From Lactiplantibacillus songbeiensis (lineage in GTDB: Bacteria > Bacillota > Bacilli > Lactobacillales > Lactobacillaceae), in the NCBI RefSeq assembly GCF_005405125.1, contig NZ_BJDL01000012.1, forward strand, positions 59,333 through 123,332: a stretch of 64,000 bases of DNA, written 5' to 3'. A model generated the notes under the pieces. That model ran no database searches. It saw only the letters and a list, made by a program, of their open reading frames with translations, and had not been told where the DNA came from. The translations under genes and the position numbers were made by a program. This document shows positions 36,344 to 46,254 of this stretch, piece after piece; the first letter of the stretch is position 1, and every line of letters begins with the position of its first letter.

Positions 36344-37519
36344 TTAATCCTCCTGATCAGTGAATAACACAATCCCTAACTCATGTGGTGCGCCACTATA
36401 AATGGCTGTTTCAGTAATAATCAATTCCTGCTGCCGGTTACGAACCTTTAAATGAACGTAAGTCGGACTTTTTAATAAGGCCGCATAGAACTGAGCCTCC
36501 GTATGCACCGGTTGCCGGTTACATTCTAAGATCACATCGCCAATCTTCAAGTTTAGTTTATCAGCCGGCGTCTGTGGGCGCAAACCAATCACCCGCACAC
36601 CTTGATCTGTATCTGAATACCAGAACTGCTGATGGCGATCATGATAACGATGTTGGGCTAATAAAAGCCAAGTTGCGACAACTAGTAAACACACTAATCC
36701 AATCAACCATTGCGGGCTTAACGCTGTTAATTGGGCAATTAACGCACTCACTAGACTAACCGTCGCTAAGATCCAGTAACCGATTGCTAAGCGCCGCCAA
36801 GCCAAACGTGGCAATTGCTTATAAACTTGGACACTGGCACCAATTAGTAAGGGCAGCAACAAAACCGAGTACGTTTGTTGGCCCACTTGAAAGACCGGCC
36901 ACCAACTAAGCGTGGCATGAATCCAATCACCTGGCACTAAAACGCCCATTGGTATGACCACCAACTGATGCCACCGATAGCGCACAATCCGCTTTCCCCG
37001 TTGATCAGGCCGAACTTGTGGTGAATTCAACTGCGTATTCGACCGTGTTAATAACCAGGCAGTCCCTGCCAATAAGACGGCTAACAAAACAAGACCGTTG
37101 ATGATGACCCGACTACTAAGATTCGTTGTTAACACGCCATGCGCTTGTAGTTGAGCAGCAATGCGAGTGACATGGGGATTAAAGCCCCAATAGATCACCC
37201 AACTCAGCCCAAACACCGTTACTGGAACAAGTCCAAAAGGCACAATCACTAAACTAATGACCGCTAACAACTCATAAATCACAACCCAGACTGGTGACAC
37301 AAAAATCCCTAAGACTAACCCAATCACCGTGGCAATGACCCCCAGTAACAGACCGTCAGTCACAAAATGACGACTCTCCAGGTACCGAGCATCAATGGCA
37401 CTGCGAAAGTGATCCCGTTCATAATTAACGCGTTGCCGCGCGGATAAGATACTGCGAATCAGCCCAAGCCAGACCAATGGTTGTAAAATGAATAATTCCA
37501 ATACTTTCAATAGCTGCAT
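36344..37519 (-). CDS. MinJ-like membrane protein with C-terminal PDZ domain
   Basis: 391 residues with about eight helices and a cytosolic or surface PDZ domain near 310-380 (GVRVIGLRPQTPADKLNLKIG.. then DVILECN). This matches MinJ/YvjB, the bridge between DivIVA and MinD in Bacillus division-site selection, and the place near prfB and secA also fits. It is first in an apparent operon with phoP and phoR (5-bp gap), so it may share their regulation. Confidence 0.8.
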   Translation of the reverse strand: MQLLKVLELFILQPLVWLGLIRSILSARQRVNYERDHFRSAIDARYLESRHFVTDGLLLGVIATVIGLVLGIFVSPVWVVIYELLAVISLVIVPFGLVPVTVFGLSWVIYWGFNPHVTRIAAQLQAHGVLTTNLSSRVIINGLVLLAVLLAGTAWLLTRSNTQLNSPQVRPDQRGKRIVRYRWHQLVVIPMGVLVPGDWIHATLSWWPVFQVGQQTYSVLLLPLLIGASVQVYKQLPRLAWRRLAIGYWILATVSLVSALIAQLTALSPQWLIGLVCLLVVATWLLLAQHRYHDRHQQFWYSDTDQGVRVIGLRPQTPADKLNLKIGDVILECNRQPVHTEAQFYAALLKSPTYVHLKVRNRQQELIITETAIYSGAPHELGIVLFTDQED

Positions 37520-37648
37520 GCGTGTTACTCCTCACGTTAAACTCTGAAATTAGTATAGCATTTTTACTGGTTCAGACCAATGCTGTTTATTGCGGCACAG
37601 CCTTGATATAAATACATTAATACTCAATTCATTATACGGCTTATGTCG

Positions 37649-37697
37649 AAAAAAATACTAAGTTGACTGGGTGATTGCTAAGTCAACTTAGTATTTA
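37649..37697 (-). terminator. Terminator of prfB
   Basis: AAATACTAAGTTGAC and GTCAACTTAGTATTT form a perfect 15-bp stem, followed by T-rich sequence on the minus strand after prfB. Confidence 0.9.
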
Positions 37698-37721
37698 AAA
37701 GAACGCACCACATTAAAATTC

Positions 37722-38838
37722 CTACTGTGGATTCTGTTGTGCTAACTTCCATTGTAAATAAGCATCCATGAACGGATCTAAATCCCCATCCATGACAGCT
37801 TGACCGTCATGGGTTTCATAATTCGTTCGGTGATCCTTAACCATCGTATATGGATGAAAAACGTAGGACCGAATCTGTGACCCCCAACCGATATCGAGTT
37901 GCTCACCTTGAATTGCTGCCCGTTGTTTGGCCTTTTCAGCCTCTTCACGTTCATACAATTTGGCTCGCAACATGTTCAACGCCGTCTGTCGGTTTTGCAA
38001 TTGTGACCGTTGAGCCTGACTGGCAACGACAATCCCCGTTGGAAGATGGGTGATTCGAACTGCTGAAGACGTCTTATTGACATGTTGCCCACCAGCACCA
38101 CTGGCCCGATAAACGTCAACCTTCAAATCATCTGGTCGAATCTCAATATCCACCGTATCATCCAATTCGGGCATCACATCGACACTGGCAAATGATGTAT
38201 GGCGCCGACCAGCTGCATCAAATGGTGAAATTCGAACCAACCGATGAACCCCTTTTTCAGAGCGCAAATAACCATATGCATTGTGACCACTAATCAATAA
38301 TGTGACACTCTTAATCCCGGCCTCATCACCAGCTTGATAATCAACAGTTTCGGCTTTAAAATTGTGACTTGCCGCCCAGCGCGTATACATCCGTAACAGC
38401 ATGGCACCCCAGTCTTGGGATTCGGTGCCACCCGCACCAGGATGAATTTCCAGGATCGCATTATTACGATCATACGGCCCATCTAGCAACAGATTTAACC
38501 GATATTGTTGTAAAGCTTGTTGTGCCGTTTTAAAGTTCGTCTCAAACTCCGCTTGCATCTCAGCATCTGGTTCTTCACTCAATAGTTCATAGGCCACAGC
38601 CAAATCATCGACCGCACTGGCTAATTGTTGATAGGCATCAAACTTGTTTTTTAGTGCATTATTGTCATCAATGACCTTTTGCGCCGTTGCTTGATCATCC
38701 CAAAAACCTGGTTCAGCCATCCGAGCTTCATTTTCTTGGATACTTTCATTCAAAGCATCTAAGTCAAAGCGACCCCCTAAAGTCGCTGACAGCACTTTGC
38801 ATCTCTTCGATTAAATGTTTATATTCACTTAATTCCAC
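37722..38838 (-). CDS. prfB: Peptide chain release factor 2, programmed +1 frameshift
   Basis: RF2 recognises UGA and UAA stop codons. The gene starts at GTG 38836-38838 (GAAGGG upstream), encodes [15 protein letters not shown], then reaches an in-frame TGA at 38764-38766. The slip site CTTTGA (38764-38769) is preceded by an AGGGGG internal Shine-Dalgarno-like element three bases away, the classical autoregulatory +1 frameshift. After the shift it continues DLDALNES to 37722. SPF is the stop-recognition tripeptide (RISPFD) and GAGGQH carries the catalytic GGQ. About 371 residues in all. Confidence 0.97.
38764..38775 (-). promoter_or_regulatory. prfB +1 frameshift signal
   Basis: Minus strand AGGGGG, then TCG, then CTTTGAC: the anti-SD pairing element followed by the CUU-UGA-C slippery stop. 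High RF2 favours termination here, low RF2 favours the shift. The site is visible as two ORFs in different frames joined here. Confidence 0.95.
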
Positions 38839-38875
38839 AAAGAACCCTTCTTTCAACTTATTAATTTATTTATTT

Positions 38876-38921
38876 TGCAAAAAACGCAGTTGGTCGCATC
38901 AATCGCCCAACTACGTTTTTA
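38876..38921 (-). terminator. Terminator of secA
   Basis: AAAACG.AGTTGG pairs with CCAACT.CGTTTT, with T-run on the minus strand, between the secA stop and prfB start. Confidence 0.82.
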
Positions 38922-38934
38922 ATCGCTTGTTTAA

Positions 38935-41298
38935 TTACCGTTGGATATTCTGACGAATCTCAGACTTCATAAAGAGTCGAGTCGTATCATAATCGATATC
39001 GGCAACCATTTCTTCAAACATCCGGTACCCATCACGTTGGTATTCAACCAATGGATTTAACTGGCCATAGCCCCGTAATCCGATTGATTGCCGTAATTGA
39101 TCCATCGCATCGATATGATCAGTCCAATGTGAATCGACCACTCGTAAAACAACGACTTTTTCAAATTCCAACATTTGATTATCATCATAAAGTTGTTTAG
39201 CCTTGGCGTCATAAACGTCAGCCACGCGACCCATCAAGTAAGCTTCAATTTCGGCCTGTGATTTATTTTCTAAGTCGGCAACTTTAATTGAATCTTCATT
39301 GACCATCGCTGCTTGGGCAAAGTCAACAATTGCCGCAAGATCCCAATCTTTTTGATCCCCTTGCGTATGCAATTGCACCGTGCGTTCAACGGTCCGTTTG
39401 ATCATCGGCATAATGACTGGCTTCAACGTCTTTTCTTCCATAATGACTTGTTGACGTTCGCCATAGATAACTTCCCGTTGGGCCCGCATGACATCATCGT
39501 ATTGTAAGACGTTCTTCCGTGAGTCGTAGTTATTCCCTTCGACCCGCTTTTGAGCGCCTTCAACTTGCCGCGTAATCATCCGTGATTGAATGACTGCATC
39601 ATCATCTTCAACTTGCATCCGACTCAAGAAGTTCTTAATCCGTTCAGAACCGAACCGTAACATCAAGTCATCTTCAAGTGACAAGTAGAATTGTGACATA
39701 CCAGGATCACCCTGGCGCCCAGAACGGCCCCGTAACTGGTTATCAATCCGGCGAGATTCATGACGTTCAGTCCCAATAACGGCTAAACCACCGAGTTCAC
39801 GAACACCAGGTCCTAATTTAATATCGGTCCCACGACCAGCCATGTTGGTGGCAATCGTAACCGCACCGCGTTGACCAGCATTAGCCACAATGTCGGCTTC
39901 TTTGGCATGGTTCTTCGCGTTCAAGACCACGTGTGGGATTCCAGCATCGTCTAACCGTTGTGACAAGTATTCAGATGTTTCAACCGCGACAGTCCCGATT
40001 AACATTGGTTGCCCTTTTTCATGCAATCCAGTGATTTCTTTAACGACCGCATTAAACTTACTCCGTAATGTCGGGTACAACAAATCTGGCCGATCATCAC
40101 GAATCATTGGACGGTTAGTTGGCACCGTAATGACTTCCATATTGTAAATTTCACGGAATTCTTCTTGTTCCGTTTTAGCCGTCCCAGTCATCCCAGATAA
40201 CTTCTTATACATCCGGAATAAGTTTTGGTACGTGATGTTCGCCATGGTCTTGGTTTCTTCTTGAATCTCGACGTGTTCTTTCGCTTCAATCGCTTGATGC
40301 AACCCATCTGAGAATCGCCGACCATCCATAATCCGCCCAGTAAAGGAATCAACGATCAAGGCTTGGCCGTCAGAAATCACGTAATCCTTATCTTTGAGCA
40401 TGATATAGTTTGCTCGCAACGCTTCATCCAAATAATGATTTAAAGCAGTGTTATCAGTGTCATATAAGTTATCCAAGCCAAAGTACTTTTCAGCCTTCCG
40501 AATCCCTTCGTCCAGCAAAGCAACCGTCTTAGATTCCAAATCAACTTTGTAATCTTCTTCTTTAGTCAACGTCTTGGCAAACCGATCGGCCCGTTTATAC
40601 ATCCCGGTTGTCCCTTCGGATTGGCCAGAAATGATTAATGGGGTCCGCGCTTCATCAATTAAAATCGAGTCAACTTCATCAATAATCGCAAAGTTTAATG
40701 GTCGTTGTACCATATCTTCTCGATAAACAACCATGTTATCCCGTAAGTAATCGAACCCAATTTCCCCGTTAGTTGAGTAGGTGATGTCGGCGTTATAAGC
40801 TTCCCGTTTTTCTTCCGGTGACTTATTGGCGCCATTAATCCCGACACTCATGCCTAACCAGTTATAGAGTTCACCCATTTCAGTCGCATCACGCGCTGAT
40901 AAGTATTCGTTAACGGTAACCACGTGGACCCCTTTACCTGAAATCGCATTCAGATAGACTGGCATAGTGGCGGTCAAGGTCTTCCCTTCACCAGTTTTCA
41001 TTTCGGCGATATCGCCTTGGTGTAACACGATCCCACCTAGAATTTGGACATGAAAGGGATACAAGCCCAATACACGCTTAGCGCCTTCACGGGCGACAGC
41101 GAAGGCTTCTGGTAGCAAATCATCAAGGGATTCGCCTTCCTTATATCGTTCACGAAATTCTGGTGTCTTGGCTTGCAAGTCGGCGTCGCTTAGCTTAGCG
41201 TATTCATCCGCATAAGCTTCGACTTTATTCGCAGTCTTATCCAGACGCCGAATAATGCGCTTGTCGCTTTCAACCCAGCGTTTTAAAATGTTGGCCAT
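38935..41298 (-). CDS. secA: Preprotein translocase ATPase SecA
   Basis: 787 residues, the usual Gram-positive length. The DEAD motor has Walker A MKTGEGKT (about 100-107) and DEVDS. The preprotein cross-linking domain, the second motor domain with GRGTDI and GRSGRQGD, and a helical scaffold follow. It ends at [18 protein letters not shown] with no C-terminal zinc motif, as in many lactobacilli. It drives Sec export of the signal-peptide proteins here. Located immediately before prfB as in most Firmicutes. Confidence 0.98.
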   Translation of the reverse strand: MANILKRWVESDKRIIRRLDKTANKVEAYADEYAKLSDADLQAKTPEFRERYKEGESLDDLLPEAFAVAREGAKRVLGLYPFHVQILGGIVLHQGDIAEMKTGEGKTLTATMPVYLNAISGKGVHVVTVNEYLSARDATEMGELYNWLGMSVGINGANKSPEEKREAYNADITYSTNGEIGFDYLRDNMVVYREDMVQRPLNFAIIDEVDSILIDEARTPLIISGQSEGTTGMYKRADRFAKTLTKEEDYKVDLESKTVALLDEGIRKAEKYFGLDNLYDTDNTALNHYLDEALRANYIMLKDKDYVISDGQALIVDSFTGRIMDGRRFSDGLHQAIEAKEHVEIQEETKTMANITYQNLFRMYKKLSGMTGTAKTEQEEFREIYNMEVITVPTNRPMIRDDRPDLLYPTLRSKFNAVVKEITGLHEKGQPMLIGTVAVETSEYLSQRLDDAGIPHVVLNAKNHAKEADIVANAGQRGAVTIATNMAGRGTDIKLGPGVRELGGLAVIGTERHESRRIDNQLRGRSGRQGDPGMSQFYLSLEDDLMLRFGSERIKNFLSRMQVEDDDAVIQSRMITRQVEGAQKRVEGNNYDSRKNVLQYDDVMRAQREVIYGERQQVIMEEKTLKPVIMPMIKRTVERTVQLHTQGDQKDWDLAAIVDFAQAAMVNEDSIKVADLENKSQAEIEAYLMGRVADVYDAKAKQLYDDNQMLEFEKVVVLRVVDSHWTDHIDAMDQLRQSIGLRGYGQLNPLVEYQRDGYRMFEEMVADIDYDTTRLFMKSEIRQNIQR

Positions 41299-41507
41299 TT
41301 ACTTATCCTCTCCAAATAATAATTCTTAACTATCGATTAATTAGCATATTTTGAAATAAAATATCAACTGTCATTTTACCATTTTTCGGGCCTAATGAAA
41401 ACCGCGCAATCCGAATGAAACCGATATCTAACGCTGAATTAACAAAATAAATTCCGAATTAGCCGTTAAAAACGTAAGCGTTTAACTGACTCGACTAAAT
41501 TCAGCCG

Positions 41508-41537
41508 AAAAAAAAGGACCAGTCAATGACTAGTCCC
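41508..41537 (-). terminator. Terminator of hpf
   Basis: GGAC.AGTC/GACT.GTCC stem with a 3-base loop and an eight-base T-run on the minus strand. It lies about 20 bases after the hpf stop. Confidence 0.85.
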
Positions 41538-41555
41538 TTTGATTACGCGTTGAGA

Positions 41556-42122
41556 TTAATGATTGTCACCAGTTTCGATCAAACCATAACGACCATCGTT
41601 ACGCCGATAAACAATATTGATGGCGTCCGTTTCAGCATCTTCATAGATAAAGAAGTCGTGCCCGAGCATATCCATCTGTAAGATAGCTTCTTCGTTATCC
41701 ATTGGCTTCAATGAAACCCGCTTCGTACGTACAACATCTAGCTTATCGTCCTGATCGTTTTCAGCAGCGGCAACCGTTTCGTCAGTCGCTGCAAAGTCAA
41801 TCGCCTTGTAGCCTTTTTCGCGCGACTTACGGTTGACCTTGGTTTTATACTTACGGATTTGGCGTTCGAGCTTGTCGGTTACCAAATCAACGCTCGCATA
41901 CATATCAGGAGAAGTTTCTTCTGCCCGGAGAACTAAATAGGGAAGTGGAATCGTTACTTCGACTTTAGCAGTCTTGTCTGGATGAATCTTTAAGTTGACA
42001 TGGGCAATTGAGTCAACGTCATTCCCAAAGAATTTTTGTAACTTACCCACCCGTTTTTGAACATAGTCACGAATGGCTTGAGTCACTTCGATATTTTCAC
42101 CGCGAATATTAAAATTTAGCAT
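41556..42122 (-). CDS. hpf: Ribosome hibernation promoting factor, long form
   Basis: 188 residues: N-terminal YfiA/HPF S30AE domain (about 1-100) and a C-terminal domain (MDNEEAILQMDMLGHDFFIY) that dimerises 70S ribosomes into 100S particles. The two domains together define the long HPF form of Firmicutes. A promoter with a perfect TATAAT lies upstream. Confidence 0.97.
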   Translation of the reverse strand: MLNFNIRGENIEVTQAIRDYVQKRVGKLQKFFGNDVDSIAHVNLKIHPDKTAKVEVTIPLPYLVLRAEETSPDMYASVDLVTDKLERQIRKYKTKVNRKSREKGYKAIDFAATDETVAAAENDQDDKLDVVRTKRVSLKPMDNEEAILQMDMLGHDFFIYEDAETDAINIVYRRNDGRYGLIETGDNH

Positions 42123-42202
42123 AGATCTTCTCTCCCTTCACACACATTACTGTGTACCCAAAGTAATCAAAGGACCACTCTTTCATTACTTTGCTTAAAT
42201 TC

Positions 42203-42231
42203 ATTATAATAGAAAGCGCTATAATAAACAA
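42203..42231 (-). promoter_or_regulatory. hpf promoter
   Basis: Minus strand -35 TTGTTT (42226-42231), 17-bp spacer, -10 TATAAT (42203-42208), about 80 bp upstream of hpf. Confidence 0.7.
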
Positions 42232-42255
42232 TCCAAATGCGACCTTTCCTAACAA

Positions 42256-42921
42256 TTAACGCGCTAAAGTCAGCCCTGTAACTGAATTGGCACCGTTTTC
42301 CAGCATTAGATTGGCCGCATGGCGCATCGTTCGTCCCGTCGTATAGACATCATCAACAAGTACGATCCGTTGTCCACTCAAATCAACACCAGGTGCAAGT
42401 CCAAACGGCTGCTTGGTTGCTAGGCGTGCCTGCCGGTCTTTTTGCGACTGGGCAACCGTTTTAGCAACAGTTAGGACCCCATCATTAATTCCCGTATCGA
42501 GCCAGCCCGTCACTTGATTAAAGCCCCGCGTCGCCATTGTGGCAGTCGTTACTGGAATCGTCACGACTTGATCAGCCGTTAGTTGTTGTAGCCGCTGTTG
42601 CACGATCGTTTGAAAAACCGCTCGCAAACGATAGTCACCTTGAAACTTATAGTGTTGAAAATAAGCTTGCATGGCCTCATTATACGTAAATAATGCGACA
42701 TTCTGAAAATCAGGTTGGGCTGCCCAGCGCTGACAATCCCGACAAACTTGCCAATGTGGTTGTGCCCGACCACATTGCGGGCAAGCTGTGGCCAATATAA
42801 TCGGCTGAAATTGCTGCCAACAGGCGGTACAAACAACCGGTTGCGCCACTGGTTGCCAGCTCAATAACCAAGGTAAAGTCAACTTAGTCGTTAGCGGTCG
42901 TTGGCACAGTAGACAAGTCAT
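42256..42921 (-). CDS. comFC: ComFC/GntX-family phosphoribosyltransferase-like competence protein
   Basis: 221 residues: N-terminal zinc finger (CLLCQRP, then ACPQCGRAQPHWQVCRDC) and a PRTase domain with IVLVDDVYTTGRT, the PRPP loop. ComFC assists DNA uptake during natural transformation. The start overlaps comFA by 38 bp, so the two form an operon. Confidence 0.95.
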   Translation of the reverse strand: MTCLLCQRPLTTKLTLPWLLSWQPVAQPVVCTACWQQFQPIILATACPQCGRAQPHWQVCRDCQRWAAQPDFQNVALFTYNEAMQAYFQHYKFQGDYRLRAVFQTIVQQRLQQLTADQVVTIPVTTATMATRGFNQVTGWLDTGINDGVLTVAKTVAQSQKDRQARLATKQPFGLAPGVDLSGQRIVLVDDVYTTGRTMRHAANLMLENGANSVTGLTLAR

Positions 42922-44236
42922 CTCGTAATCGCCGTCCTTTCCGATTGACTAGTTTAATCTGACGTTGGGCTTGTTTAATCGCTCGGGTATAACTGCCACT
43001 AACAAAGCGCACCAAGCCAGTTGGTCGCTGTTGACTGCGCCCCACCCGGCCGGCAATTTGAACCAACGCCGCCGTTGAAAATACCGGATCATCTGCGCCT
43101 AATACTAAAACGTCGATTCCAGGGAAAGTCACGCCGCGTTCCAAAATCGTCGTCGTAATTAAGTATTGCACTTGCTCCTGCCGCATTTGTTGTACTTTAG
43201 CTAAACGGTCTGGATCAGCCGAATAGACTGTTTGTCCCGACATCGTTGGAAACTGGCGTTGAATAGCGGCTTGCACCACTGTCAGTTGATCAATCCGCGG
43301 CACAAAAATAAGAAAACGTTGACCGCTAGTCGCATAGGCCCCTAACCACCGCCTTAATTTGGCTGGCAAGCGACCCTTGGCAATGGCTGACCACCATTTA
43401 GGTAATAAGGTAACTTGAATCGTCGGCAATAAGTGCTGATGAAATCGTAACGGCAAGTAACTCAACTTTAATTGTCCCCGCCGCGTTTGCCGTAACAAGG
43501 CGTCACTAGGCGTGGCAGTTAGATATAACACGGCCCCATGTGGTTTCACCGCGTGATCAACGGCATAATAAAGTTGTTGATTGGCCGCAAACGGAAAGGC
43601 ATCCACCTCATCTATGACTAGTACATCAAAGGCTGCTCGAAAACGTAACAACTGATGCGTTGTGCAAACGGTCAATTGTCGATAGGCATAAGCTGCTGTT
43701 TGCCGACCATGTAGCACTGCTACCGTGGTATCTGCAAATGCGGCCTGCAGTCGTGGTGCCAGTTCTAAACACACATCCACTCGTGGCGACGCGACCGCCA
43801 CTCGCCAGCCTTGCTGTAACGCCCAAGCTAAACCTGGAAACAACATCTCAGTCTTCCCCGCACCCGTGACGGCCCATAATAAATGTCGTTCATGGGCAGC
43901 AAAAGCACGCTGTAAATCGGCGGCACAGACAGCTTGCGCCGACGTTAGGTGCCCCGTCCAAGTTAACTTGGGGCGTTGCGGAAACTCATTAGGTTCCGGA
44001 ATGTGATAAAGTGGAGTTAAGCTACTAACACGGCCCAAATTCAAACATTGATAACAGTAGAACTGCTTTTGCGGCAATTGTGCCGTTCGATGATCAAGCG
44101 TGCTGCCGCAGCGTTGACATTGAATCTGAGACGCGGTAATCGTTAGCCCCGCCCGTGATTGAACATCGGCCGGTAACGTTGCCAGTTCAGCCGCCGTTAA
44201 CAATAACTGTCGTCCATATAAATCCTTAGGTTGCAT
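42884..44236 (-). CDS. comFA: ComFA-type DNA helicase
   Basis: 450 residues: a four-Cys zinc finger (CQRCGS, CYQC at about 40-65), helicase Walker A TGAGKTE, DEVD Walker B, and helicase C domain with QIAGRVGR. ComFA powers single-stranded DNA import in naturally competent Firmicutes. The catalytic motifs are intact. It diverges from the YigZ gene, the usual arrangement in lactobacilli. Confidence 0.95.
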   Translation of the reverse strand: MQPKDLYGRQLLLTAAELATLPADVQSRAGLTITASQIQCQRCGSTLDHRTAQLPQKQFYCYQCLNLGRVSSLTPLYHIPEPNEFPQRPKLTWTGHLTSAQAVCAADLQRAFAAHERHLLWAVTGAGKTEMLFPGLAWALQQGWRVAVASPRVDVCLELAPRLQAAFADTTVAVLHGRQTAAYAYRQLTVCTTHQLLRFRAAFDVLVIDEVDAFPFAANQQLYYAVDHAVKPHGAVLYLTATPSDALLRQTRRGQLKLSYLPLRFHQHLLPTIQVTLLPKWWSAIAKGRLPAKLRRWLGAYATSGQRFLIFVPRIDQLTVVQAAIQRQFPTMSGQTVYSADPDRLAKVQQMRQEQVQYLITTTILERGVTFPGIDVLVLGADDPVFSTAALVQIAGRVGRSQQRPTGLVRFVSGSYTRAIKQAQRQIKLVNRKGRRLRDDLSTVPTTAND

Positions 44237-44301
44237 ATTTGCACCTCCTAACAGTAACTACGTCATTAACTTTGATTTTAATTAAAAGGAGTTTCTAGCC
44301 A

Positions 44302-44940
44302 ATGTCCAAGCCCTATTACACCATTGCAACGGACGCCGTTGCAGAACAAACGATCAAAAAATCACGTTTCATTGTCCATTTATATCGCATTACTGATGAA
44401 CCGATGGCCCAAGCAAAACTTGCCGCAGCCTGCGCGGCAGACCCTAAGGCCACACACCATTGCTTTGCTTATATGCTCGGCACTGACGACCACATCCAGC
44501 GCATGAGTGATGATGGTGAGCCATCAGGTACAGCCGGTGTACCGATCCTAGAGGCACTTAAATTAAATGAGCTCCATGACGTCTTAGCTGTGGTGACCCG
44601 TTATTTTGGTGGCATTAAACTTGGCGCTGGCGGTCTCATTCGGGCATACAACAGCACGCCTGTCTTAGGCATCCAAGCAGTTGGTAAAGTCCAGCGCTGC
44701 TTGCAAACTAAACTCGCCATCACCCTAGATTATAAAAACGTGGATACCTTAAATTACTACTTGAACCAGCAGCAGCTCACCACCTTAACGACTGACTACG
44801 GGGTCCAAGTCACGATTGTCATTGCGGTCAATGCCACCGACAGCGCTACCACCCAGACGGCCATTACCAATCTGTTGAGTGGTCAAGTTAGCTTTGATGA
44901 TCAAGGCCAACAATTTACCGAAATTCCCGTTGCTGATTAA
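44302..44940 (+). CDS. YigZ/IMPACT family protein
   Basis: 212 residues: N-terminal UPF0029/IMPACT domain (KKSRFIVHLY, ATHHCFAYMLG, SDDGEPSGTAG, VTRYFGGIKLGAGGLIRAY) and a C-terminal DUF1949 domain. Homologues include B. subtilis YvyE and E. coli YigZ; the role in bacteria is not settled. AAGGAG precedes the ATG. Confidence 0.94.
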   Translation: MSKPYYTIATDAVAEQTIKKSRFIVHLYRITDEPMAQAKLAAACAADPKATHHCFAYMLGTDDHIQRMSDDGEPSGTAGVPILEALKLNELHDVLAVVTRYFGGIKLGAGGLIRAYNSTPVLGIQAVGKVQRCLQTKLAITLDYKNVDTLNYYLNQQQLTTLTTDYGVQVTIVIAVNATDSATTQTAITNLLSGQVSFDDQGQQFTEIPVAD

Positions 44941-44966
44941 AATAGCCAGTTGCTCAAATTGACAAC

Positions 44967-45013
44967 AAAAAAACAGCGTTTCAGAAATTTAGCATTTCTG
45001 AAACGCTGTTTTA
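44967..45013. terminator. Bidirectional terminator between YigZ gene and pstS2
   Basis: AAAACAGCGTTTCAGAAA pairs perfectly with TTTCTGAAACGCTGTTTT, with T-rich ends on both strands. Confidence 0.92.
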
Positions 45014-45039
45014 GTTAGGGCTTAACCCCGTTTAATGAT

Positions 45040-45942
45040 TTATTTTAAAGTGGTAATTTTACCAGATAATCCACGGTCAACTTTCATTGACGTCAATGGA
45101 ATGTAACCTAATTTTTTAACTAATGACCCTTGGACTGATTTAGACGTCATGTAAGTCAAGAAGTCAGCCAGTTCACCTTTAGGTTGGCCCTTAGTATACA
45201 TATGTTCATATGCCCAGATTTTCCACTTATTAGTGGCAACATTAGCTTCAGTTGGTTTAACATTGTCGATTGATAATTCTTGCAAGTTAGACTTTACATA
45301 AGAGAATGCTAAGTAACTAATTGCACCTGGCGTTGTAGAAACAATCTTTTGAACAGTCCCATTAGAATCTTGTTCTTGGCTTGTCGCAACTTTAGCATTG
45401 TTTAAGCCCCACTTTTCAAAGGTTGCTCGGGTCCCACTACCTTGTGCTCGGTTAACAACAGTGATTTTCTCACTCTTACCACCAACTTCTTTCCAATTAG
45501 TGATCTTACCTTGGAAAATCTTCACTAACTGGGCTTTAGAAACATTAGTCACTCCGGCATCTTTATTGACAACCGGTGCCATTCCAACAACAGCGACCTT
45601 GTGATCAACTAGACCCTTTGTGTCCAAACCAGATTGTTCTTGTGCAAACAAATCGGAGTTACCAATATTGACCGATCCTTTAGCAACTTGGCTCAAACCA
45701 GCACCGGAACCACCACCTTGGACGTTGATCGTCACATTGGCATGTTCATTTTGATACTCTTGGCCAGCTTGTTCAACTAGCGGTTGTAACGCGGTCGAAC
45801 CTGTCGCTACAATTTTAGTGGTCTTGGCTTTGTCACTACTACTGCTAGTACTCTTAGTGCTAGTAGCGGAACTACTTCCACAACCGGCTAATAAGACGGT
45901 CATCGTCACGGCCAGCGCCCCAAATGTCACTGCTTTTTTCAT
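45040..45942 (-). CDS. pstS: Second phosphate-binding lipoprotein PstS
   Basis: 300 residues, start ATG 45940-45942 with AAGGGGAG upstream. Lipobox LLAGC (Cys about 21), then a Ser/Thr-rich linker and the PstS domain (ATGSTALQPLVEQAG, NVQGGGSGAGLSQ, VNRAQGSGTR). It is about half identical by eye to the PstS at 33 kb but is a lipoprotein. It has no permease genes beside it, so it probably shares PstCAB. A Pho-box array lies upstream. Confidence 0.95.
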   Translation of the reverse strand: MKKAVTFGALAVTMTVLLAGCGSSSATSTKSTSSSSDKAKTTKIVATGSTALQPLVEQAGQEYQNEHANVTINVQGGGSGAGLSQVAKGSVNIGNSDLFAQEQSGLDTKGLVDHKVAVVGMAPVVNKDAGVTNVSKAQLVKIFQGKITNWKEVGGKSEKITVVNRAQGSGTRATFEKWGLNNAKVATSQEQDSNGTVQKIVSTTPGAISYLAFSYVKSNLQELSIDNVKPTEANVATNKWKIWAYEHMYTKGQPKGELADFLTYMTSKSVQGSLVKKLGYIPLTSMKVDRGLSGKITTLK

Positions 45943-46113
45943 AATAGAAACTCCCCTTCTCCGTTTTACTATCATAATGAGAACAATCAACGCCACTCGA
46001 ACAAAGAACGCAAGTCTGGGTAGGAAGTGCGATGTCGTGATGCGAGCGTGCACACGCTTTGCTGGTTAGTGACATTGACTGCTGTTGGAACACTCTTAAT
46101 ACTACCGGTCGTT

Positions 46114-46163
46114 TGTAAATTCAAAATGACGTTTTTGTAAATAACTTGTATAGTTTTGGTAAA
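46114..46163 (-). promoter_or_regulatory. PhoP-box array of the orphan pstS
   Basis: On the minus strand, repeats at 11-bp phase: TTTACC (46158-46163), TATACA (46147-46152), TTTACA (46136-46141), one degenerate, TTTACA (46114-46119). The TTTACC/TATACA/TTTACA order resembles the phnD array. It lies about 170-220 bp upstream of the pstS start, leaving a long leader or a further promoter. Confidence 0.8.
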
Positions 46164-46200
46164 GGCCATCCAAATAAACTTTAAGAAAACAGTCCGATTA

Positions 46201-46236
46201 AAAAAAGCCTGTCCACGATCACTCGTAAACAGACTT
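46201..46236 (-). terminator. Terminator of tagO
   Basis: AAGTCTGT..ACGA/TCGT..ACAGGCTT stem with a 4-base loop and T-run on the minus strand. Confidence 0.85.
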
Positions 46237-46254
46237 GTAACAATTAATTGGTCT

